A stretch of 64,000 nucleotides of DNA, from assembly GCA_003971905.1 (NCBI GenBank), contig RSEE01000138.1, positions 62,001-126,000 on the forward strand. Direction: 5' to 3'. The stretch is from Moniliella sp. 'wahieum' (taxonomy: Eukaryota; Basidiomycota; Moniliellomycetes; Moniliellales; Moniliellaceae). Shown in pieces: positions 56,406 to 64,000 of the stretch. The translations under genes and the position numbers were made by a program. How positions within the stretch are numbered: position 1 is the stretch's first letter; each line of letters opens with the position of its first letter. The notes under the pieces are model-generated. The model was not told where the DNA came from and did not search any database. It saw only the letters and a program-made list of their open reading frames with translations.

Positions 56406-59400
56406 TCACGGAGGAAAAGGCGCATGGTCCAGCGCTGACGGTTGGTGGAGCTGCCCTTGGTATCTTGCGGGACATGCGCACACGATCCAACGCCCAGCAG
56501 AGTGGCCTAACGCTCCCCCAGCCAGCGGACTGTTCCGCTTGCGGAACACGTGCAACACCCGGCCGGCCGGCACGGTGTGCATGTCGAATTGGCCCGTCGC
56601 AAGCGGCGCTTGGACCAGGTGCTGCAACGCTCCGTCGTCCAGCTCGGCCGGGGTCCAGGTGCAGTCGAGGTGGTCCCAGGAAAAGAGCGAGGCAAGTTGG
56701 GTCTTGTGTGTGGCCGTCTGCCCACGCAGAAAGCGAGACTGTCAGTACCTGCCACAAGTGCGAGAGCGGAGTCAGAGAAAAGGGGGGCCCAAAAGACGTA
56801 CACGATCCAAAGCCCGCTGGCTGGCTGGCACAAAGCCTTGCTGTTCGCCTTGGTTTCCCACTTTGTCGGCTTCTTCTTGCGCTTCCTCTCCCTCTCTTCC
56901 TCCTCCTCGGGATCCCAGTCCACTGGGTCGCCGTTGCCCTTGCAGGCGCAGCCAAGTTGGTCGTGGGTTACGCAAGGGGACGAGGTGTGCAGGGTAAACA
57001 GGTCGCGCAAGTCGTCCGCCGTGAAAGCGCCCGCACTGCTCGAGGCCTGCATCAACGCCTCGCTCAATCCACTCTTGGCCACTTGCCGCTCATAGATCTT
57101 TTCGTCCATCGTGCCAGCCAGCAAGAGGCGGTAGACAAAGCATGCTTTGCGCTGTCCGTCGCGGTGAATGCGCGCCATGGCCTGCGCGTCGGTGGAGGGA
57201 TTCCAGTCACTGTCCAACAGTACCAGCCGGTTCGCCCCAATCAAGTGAGCCCCGTCCCGCCCGATTTGGCACTGAGGAGAAAGACAAAGGAGGAAGAGCG
57301 ATCGGAGCGATTAAAGGCTGAACGCGCTGCTGCCGATCCTCTTGTTTCGTTTGGCCATCCAGCCTGAGAAACTGTACTTTTTCCGCACCATGGACTCCAC
57401 CACATCTAGCGCCGAGACGAAATGCGACACAATCACCACCTTGTCCTCCGTCGGCCCAAATGCGAGCTAAAAGTCGGTGCAGAAGAATCAGTTTGCCACT
57501 GGTTTGTTCCACTGGAAGCTGCTTCTGCAGCAGTTTCCTCCTCCTCGGGTACGCTGTCTGCCTCCTTGTCCAGTTGAAGGAGACGGGTCGAGTTGCACAA
57601 CTTGCGCAGCGCGCCAATCTGAACCAACGGATTGGATACTGGTTTATTTTGCTCCACTACCGCCTTGTACACCTGCAGTTTTACCGGCGAGGGCGCACAG
57701 AAAACCACCATGTCCGTACGAGAGGGGAGGTAGCCAGTCAAGATGTCGGCCGAACGATGGAGGATGATTTGCTGCGTTGCGTCCCGTAGCATCTGCGACC
57801 GTTCTCGTCCTGCCTCAGCCTCCTGCGCACTGCACCCTACCACCCGGCTTTGGACAATGCAATCCTCAAAGACCGTTTGAACGTCGCGTACTCGCCCAGC
57901 AGCGTCGGCGCAACAAAGTCGACCATCGCATAGAACTCAGAGAGGTCATTTTGGATCGGGTACCAGAGGAGGATGCGTTTGCGTGGGGGGGGAAGCAAGT
58001 CAAACATTTTGGTCGTCTGGCCTCGCGGGACTTGAGTCGGTGGCCTCGTCGCAACACGACGAGGTCGATGGGTGGATGCGCGTCTTTGAGATGGTGAATG
58101 CACGAGCGCAGCTTGTCATAGCCAATGATCATCACTTGAAATACGTGTGAGCGGAAGAACCGGCTCGCCGAGCCGTTCTTGCTCCCATCCACACACAATA
58201 CATTGATCGACGACGAACCAAGCCACTTGTGAAACTCGCGTTTCCAGTTCTTGACCAGCGTCAGCGGACACACCACCATCACTTTTTGTACCGCTGAGCC
58301 AGCCGGGGTCCAGTACGGACTCTGCTTGAGCAACGTATGTACCAATGCGATCGTCTGCAGCGTCTTGCCCAGTCCCATCTCGTCCGCCAAAATCGCGCCC
58401 TGCGACCCGTCGCCCCGCATGCCCATCACGCACTCGTACAAAAATTTGACCCCTTCCACTTGGTGCGGACGAAGATGCTTGCCCACCGACAGGTCCACCA
58501 CCACATCCACCACAGGCCGCCCGTGCGGGTTGTGTGCAAGCTGGTGCGCCTTGCTCGGCCGCGGCATCACCACGGCCCCGGGCGTGAGGGTCAAAACGCG
58601 GGGCCGCTTTGCTTGCGGCCGCAGAGGCGGAAATACGCGGCTTGGGAAGGGACGAAGAGGAAGAGGAAGAAGAAGCGGAGGCGGAGGCGCCAGGGGCGGC
58701 ATAAAACGTCCGGGCACGGGCAGAGTCGGCATTGAGGGCCGGAGATGCGGTGCTGGTCAGGGGCTGGAAGCGCGTCTTGGGTAGCGCAGATGGCGGGGGA
58801 AACGATGGATTGTCATGCGGGGGGGCATCCATCTCGGCGCGGCGGGAACGCTTGTATGCAGAATAGGAGGAGAGCGAGACAATTTGAATCTGCAAGAGTC
58901 GGAACAGGGTCAGATCGGCGGGCCTAACTTTTTTAAGCTGAGGTGCGAACGAAACGATACCTCGACGGTGCCGAGCAGAAGCTCGTCGTCCACCTGGACC
59001 GGGCGGTAGAAGAGGAGGAAATGCAACACTGGCAGGAAGGTGAGCATCGTGCCACCCAAAGCGCGCGAAACAGCGCGGAGAACGAGGCGGCGAGGAAGGA
59101 CGTACATGCGATCCGAGTCGGACTCTACCAGCTTGGCAGAGTGGCGGGGGCGGTCGAGTAGGAGGTAGGCGTCCCCGTCCCACGTCTTGTGCTTCTTGAA
59201 CTGGCGCTTGCGCCACGTGCACAGGTAGACCTGCGGCGTGGATGGCGGCGAGGAAGTGGGCCGTGGGGGCGAGGGGCAGAATCAGCAGCGGGCACACTGA
59301 GGCGGGGACGCTTGAAAGCGGATGAGGCGGCAGGGGCATGGCTGGACGCGCGGTCGGGCAGCTTGGGGGGCGGCGCGGGAAGCAGATGGGCGTCGGAGGG

Positions 59401-59418
59401 GGAGGCGGGGGCAGGCAT
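56406..59418 (-). CDS. Rad54-family DNA translocase (Rdh54/Tid1, RAD54B)
   Basis: Swi2/Snf2 motor that removes Rad51/Dmc1 from duplex DNA in recombination. The N-terminal Rdh54 mark VYLCTWRKRQFKKHKTWDGD is clear. ATPase motifs: LRPHQVEGVKFLYECV, motif I LADEMGLGKTLQTIA, VVCPLTLVKNWKREF, motif II (DEGH region before RLKSR), LSGTPIQNDLSEFYAMVDF, KLILLHRLLA region, FLRLDGQTKQEDRQQ, LIGANRLVLLDSDWNPSTD, and motif VI AMARIHRDGQRKACFVYRLL. Introns 58890-58960 and 56718-56801. The motif V loop reads SAKSGGAHLIGAN, two residues shorter than the usual GGxGLNLIGA. At least five single-base breaks (near 59240, 58060, 57990, 57840, 57480). C-terminal end less certain. Confidence 0.88.
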
Positions 59419-59762
59419 GCCGGGCAGGCCTGAACAGGACTGGTGGTGGTGATGGTGGGAATGGTGGTGGTGGTGGGAATGATGGTGGTGGTGTGAATGG
59501 AGGTGGTGGTGGGAATGGTGGTGGTGGTGGCGGTGGCGCTGGTGGTGATGAGGATGGAGATGGAGATGGAAATGGGCGAGTATGAATGCGCTCAATCCAT
59601 GTCAGAAGCAGCCCAAAGTGGCGCCCATTTGACGCGTCGCGTGGCCAAGGCAAGGCGCAACCCTAACACGAGTGATGTGCTTTTCCCAGTGCAACACTCG
59701 CTAGGGTTGCTCCGCCTGCCTCCATCGCGCGCGCTCCCCCCCGCGGGCAGAACGCAGGGCGC
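59419..59762. promoter_or_regulatory. Divergent region, Rdh54 / kinase
   Basis: About 345 bp. A long GGT/GGAATGGT repeat (59437-59545; CCACCATTC on the minus strand) lies directly upstream of the Rdh54 ATG. Confidence 0.5.
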
Positions 59763-61052
59763 ATGTCGGGCGGCGCGTACGGATCGCTGTCCGGGCACGG
59801 GTCGGGCGTGCTGGGCGGCGTGCTGGAGCAGCTGCAGGACGCGGCGCTTCGACGCTGCGGCTCATTGGGCGGCAGTACGAGGTGGTGCGGCAGCTGGGCG
59901 AGGGCGGCTTCTCCTTTGTCTATCTCGTGCGCGACAGGGCGAGTGGGCGTGCGTTTGCGCTCAAGAAGATCCGCTGCGCGCTTGGATCCGACACGTTCCG
60001 CGACGCCTTGCGCGAGATTGACGCCACCAAGCGCTTCCGCTCCCCGCGCATCATCCGCCTCTACGACTCGGCCATCGTCCAGGACGGCGAGGGCAAGCTC
60101 ATCTACCTCTCCCTCCCCTTTTACCCTCGCGGAAACGTGCAGGACGCCATCAATGCCCACACTGTCCGCGGCTTGCGCTTCGGCGAAAAGGAGATGCTCA
60201 CCATGTTCCTCGGTGCCTGCCAGGCCGTCCAGACCTTACACCGCTATCGCCTCCCCAATGTGCACGCGCAACGAGGACACACGTCTGTGCCGTCAGGTGC
60301 TTCTGATGCTGCTCTCCTCGCTTCCGCTCCCATAACCCAGCCATTAGGTCGCCTTCCCACGCCAATGAGGAGGAGGATGTTGTGGGTCCCAAGCCGACGG
60401 CTCCAATGGCCATTCGTCCCGATACGAGCGAGACGGATGGGGAGGCAGCTGCCCCGCTCATCTCTGCACAGGAAGAACCAACTACCTATCCGCCTCCTCC
60501 TGAGGGCGCAGATTCGGACGAGGCGGTGCAACCCGGAGCAGGGGCGGGACCGAGGGCGGTGAAATGGTGCCGTATGCGCATCGGGACCTGAAGCCAGGGA
60601 ACATTATGCTGGCTGACGATGGAACTCCCTTAGTGTACGACTTTGGAAGCCCGCTCAAGGCGCGCCGGACCATCTCTTCCCGTCGCCTCGCCGTGGCGGA
60701 GCAAGATCTGGCAGCCGAACATTCTTTCATGCCCTACCGTGCGCCGGAACTGTTTGACGTCAAGACCAACACGACCATCACCGAGGCGGTGGATATCTGG
60801 TCGATGGGGTGTGTCCTGTACGCCATGGCCTACCTCCACTCGCCGTTCGAAACGGATCAGACGGTGGGACAGGGTGGGTCGCTGGCACTGGCCGTGCTCA
60901 ATGGGGACTACAAGATGCCGAGCGAATCAAAGGACCTGTACTCGCCTGCCACCCGTACCATTATTCAACGCTGCCTCACTCTCGACCCAGCTGGACGCCC
61001 TACGATTGAAACTCTGACCCAACTTACCCGCTCCGCCCTTCAGGACCTCTGA
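59763..61052 (+). CDS. Ser/Thr kinase of STK16/Env7 (NAK) type
   Basis: Palmitoylated membrane-associated kinases of this group act at Golgi or vacuole. Start MSGGAYGSLSGHGSGVLGG; then YEVVRQLGEGGFSFVYLVRD (glycine loop), RAFALKKIRC (catalytic lysine), HRDLKPGNIMLADDG (catalytic loop), a DFG motif as YDFGSP, then MPYRAPELFDV (APE), VDIWSMGCVLYAMAY, and GRPTIETLTQLTRSAL. Between helix E (QAVQTLHRYRL) and the catalytic loop there is an extra segment of about 100 residues, Pro/Glu/Ala-rich (DTSETDGEAAAPLISAQEEP), at 60255-60565; part may be an intron. Single-base breaks near 59865 and 60560, and possibly one in the insert. Confidence 0.88.
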
Positions 61053-63546
61053 CGTAGTGTTAGGGGGCGCACTGTTGATGGGGTGGTTGACGAATCTGGA
61101 TGGAGTGTTGTTTTTTGTTGCAGCTGGCTAGTATGCGGCCGTCCAGTTGATGGTGATACGCATGATTGGATCTGTTTGCTAACCACCCGTGAACATGCCG
61201 ATTTGTCCGTTGTGGGGGCGCCGAAATTCAATAGCCAATAGCACAACCTGTTGGTTCCTCGCGGCCATGTACTACAGCGGACAGATGTGGCCCTCGGCCC
61301 TCAGGGAAGCTTGAGAGGCGTTGGCCAGTCTCTGGTTTGCCACACCGGAAGACACAGTCAACATGCCCTTAGTTCGGTTGCATCACAGATTCTTACTACT
61401 ACATTTCTTCTCTTTTTGTTGGTTCCCATCTCTGTTCTGGCCGTATTGAGACGTAAGCTCTCCGTCCCAGTGAGCTGTTGGACCCACAACGGAGACCGGT
61501 GGTTTCGCCGCTGCTCCATACTAGTATCTCGCTTTGCCTCAACCTTTAGCCCGATCGACCGAGGACAGAGCTGACCCGCCTATAATAATGTCGGTGGTGC
61601 TGGGGGGCAACGAGTGGATACGGCGGTCGCTAAACCCCGCGGCGGTAAATGTCCCCTTTTCTTTATGCTCCGTCGAGCAACGCCTCCTCTAGCCAACAGT
61701 ATAGTACTCCGTCTCGTCCAAGACTCGTGTGGAAGCGTGAGCGCGCGCGAGCCAGTGTGGGGGTGCCACCTCTGATCCGAACCATCGATCACTCGATCAC
61801 CGTCGATCTTGTGCCCAGCATGTTAAATTCACGTTTGTTGACGCGTGACGTGTCGAACCCACACCATACTCATTCGGCGTTTCCCTTTACGGTCGTTGTC
61901 CGCACACGGATGTGGGATGTGGTGCTGCGCGACCGAAACATGAATCTCGGCGGGGGTGTCGATCAGCATCGCCTGCTCATCCTCCCCCTCTCACTTCGGC
62001 GCGGCCATGCCCCATCACTAGCATCATCGATCATCAGGAAAATTCGGCCCATTGAAGCCGTCGGACAGACACAGCAGTACGTGGGTGCGATTTATGGCAG
62101 CACACAGGCGGGTCTCAGGGGTTCGGGGCGGCTCTTTCGGAGATGCGAGGCAAGGCGGTCATCGGAAGAGGACAGTCGGGGTGGCGCACAGTAAGTACTT
62201 ACTCGGTACTACTACCAGTAGTACTCCTTGTCGCATAATACGCGGTATTCCCAGCTGTCTGTCGCGGTTGCACAGGACCGGATAGGCTGCGCAGCAACCC
62301 ATCCAGGCCGCGTCACCCGCGTTAATTGTGCACTCGTAGCAAGAAAGAGATCTGGTGCGACGCCGCTCTTCTCTCAAAAAGGCCGCCACCATCCGTCGCA
62401 GGCGGTGGAGGGTCGATCGTCGATGTACGCTGGCCGTCGTTGCGCCCCTTGCCCCATGCCCCCTCTCCGGCCAGCCAACCACGGGCACAGTCTGCAGACG
62501 TCGAAGGATCCTCCGGGGTGGGAACAAGTGCGGGGAGAAGGCAGCGGGCAGCGTCGTCGGACGGGCACTCTACTCCCTTCGGGCCTCGGCAGCGGCGTGG
62601 CCACTGATGGCGAATCCACGTCCCGCGGCAGTAGCGAGGCAACTACGTCCACCATTTTCCCCCACCCTCTCGCGACGCCTCTTGCCCATCGGCGCGCGAC
62701 CTTCGCCCTTCGCAGTGCCATCCTCCTCCTCCTCGGCGTCGCCTGCATCTTCATCCGTCTCGTGGGCTTTGGACCGTGATCTTGATTCCTTTACTGGCGC
62801 AATATCCCAACCCGCCGGAGCGTCCTCAACCGTGGTGCTTCCCGACCCCCTTCCTTTTCCTGGGTTCCCTACCCTACTCCCTCCCTCCTCCCCGATCTCC
62901 CTGCTGCCCATCACCAGGCGCCCACTGCTCTCCTGATGGCTGGGCCAGGGCCCCCACCAAGAACCCAAGCCGACCATGGGACCGCACCCTCGTTGGGTCA
63001 AGGGCAGGGCGGCCGTGGCTATGGCCAGCCCACTGCGACAAGCAGTTCCTATCTGCACTCGCTCGTTTCCCATCGTCATCCCTACTTCCCCACTTGGACT
63101 GTTTCCCCCCCTCTCCACCAGCTTCAACCGGCAGGCGCGACTCGGCCGCCCCACCGCTCTTCCTCCCAGTCCCGCATCCGGCCCGTCTTGCCCAGACGAA
63201 CGCGGGTAGGCCGATTGGATTTGACCCGCGCCTCTGCCCTGGTCCGGCAGCAGCGATCCACATCCACTGCGGTTAATACATCCGCCTACCCACGCTCTCC
63301 TGTTCCGCGTGAGTCGGCTAGGCAGGGCGAGTAGGGCTCCCACGATCAACAACCAGGGCGTGCCTAGTATCTGTCATCCTCCCCCCTCTCCCCGCTTTTC
63401 CCTTCCTACGCTTCCCTACCAGCAAGATATCACACCTATACGAGAGAGTGGCAGAGAGAGGTGAATGCATAGTACAGTGACTAGGGTGGAGTCCCGATTA
63501 GTGCGTCTAGGTACCTGGGACGGCAGCGGCCCAGGGCACAGACGAC
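61053..63546. other. 2.5-kb stretch without an assignable gene
   Basis: 61053-62350 shows only short frames. 62355-63352 is open on both strands for long stretches: + strand frames ending at 62936 and 63334, and one minus-strand frame of 260 codons (62570-63352) containing an acidic run DAGDAEEEEDGT and a basic run GKRRRERVG. Composition alone could produce these frames, and no family motif is seen. A spliced or error-broken gene is possible. Confidence 0.35.
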
Positions 63547-64000
63547 CTAGAACCCAATCTCCTGCTTATCCTTGGCTTGTTTGCGTGCGGCGCCGCGGGC
63601 AAACTTATCGTTGCGCAAGGAGCGTTTTGTGTGGGGTCCATCGCGACCGGGCGTGAGCGGTCGGAGGGACCGAACGGCACACTCGATCCGACCCAACTTG
63701 TACCCACGGAACCGACCGTTACGATGCATCGTTTTGCGCTTTGGCAATGCCGCCGTCTTGTCAAACAAGACCAGCGTCGGGGCGCGCCACCGCGCGCGAC
63801 CCGCCCCGCACGGTGCAGCAGATCCATCGTGCTCATCGAATGGCGCGCCGGCGTGTCCAGCTCGGCCCGCGTCGCCGCATTCGAGTCGGGGATAACGAGG
63901 TGCGTGACCAGCGGCGAAAAGTCAATCCCACGCGCCAACATCGAAGTGGTGATGAGCACACGTGGGTAGTTGGGCGCGGGCGTGGCAGCGTCAGCATCCG
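63547..64000 (-). CDS. DEAD-box RNA helicase, C-terminal part (window edge)
   Basis: Only the end of helicase domain 2 is inside the window. Motif V appears as VLITTSMLARGIDFSPLVTH, followed by LVIPDSN, and motif VI as DLLHRAGRVARGG, then TLVLFDK. After this comes a basic tail (KRKTMHRNGRFRGYKLGR ... ARKQAKDKQEIGF). The insert between LVIPDSN and the HRAGR motif (AATRAELDTPARHSMSTM) is longer than in typical DEAD-box proteins and recalls mitochondrial Mrh4-type helicases; that assignment is tentative. One base break near 63775, right after RGGAP. The N-terminal half lies beyond base 64000. Confidence 0.82.

Noticed and set aside
59437-59600. His-rich N-terminal extension of Rdh54
   Set aside because: It is the translated CCACCATTC leader repeat. 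The ATG at 59418 gives a normal N-terminus, and the same type of repeat precedes many other start codons here.

Overview
The window is nuclear DNA from a fungus. About twenty-three protein genes with fungal orthologues lie on both strands. Introns are short (about 58-145 bp) with GTACGT/GTGCGT/GTATGT donors, and the DNA is GC-rich. The gene set (cytosolic fumarate reductase, Sin3, coronin, Kha1-type antiporter, Tps1, Pob3 without an HMG box, Los1, Rdh54, an STK16/Env7 kinase) and introns placed at or just after the start codon suggest a compact basidiomycete-like genome, perhaps Ustilaginomycotina. That placement is inference.

Left part (1-32.7 kb), gene-dense: folylpolyglutamate synthase (cut by the window start), fumarate reductase, TXNDC17-like thioredoxin, glycerol-3-phosphate dehydrogenase, Sin3, coronin, Kha1-type cation/H+ antiporter, a small tryptophan-rich protein, a class 1A dihydroorotate dehydrogenase, Dib1 (U5 snRNP), Dim1 (18S rRNA dimethylase), a 3-hydroxyacyl-CoA dehydrogenase-family enzyme, adenine phosphoribosyltransferase, tRNA-Thr(CGT), a Cpd1-type 2H phosphodiesterase, an SVIP-like small protein, Cox19 and trehalose-6-phosphate synthase. 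Nearly all are housekeeping functions, and no metabolic cluster is evident.

Middle part (32.7-50.6 kb), gene-poor: a secreted Ala/Ser/Gln-rich repeat protein, then 8 kb holding a solo LTR with an intact target-site duplication and a nested array of about 100-bp tandem repeats, then a perilipin-like lipid-droplet protein, then 5 kb with a decayed tRNA-like sequence and a stretch of lower GC that I could not classify. Many very short tandem repeats with a 7-bp period are scattered through this and the other noncoding DNA.

Right part (50.6-64 kb): Pob3 (FACT) and the tRNA exportin Los1 converge. Then come the Rad54-family translocase Rdh54 and an STK16/Env7 kinase, which diverge, and finally the C-terminal end of a DEAD-box helicase cut by the window end.

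About forty single-base breaks interrupt otherwise well-conserved reading frames, mostly in C/G/T runs. They look like residual long-read assembly errors rather than pseudogenes. CDS spans below therefore run across these breaks. A second general feature is a (CCA)n or CCACC/pyrimidine-rich leader just upstream of many start codons.
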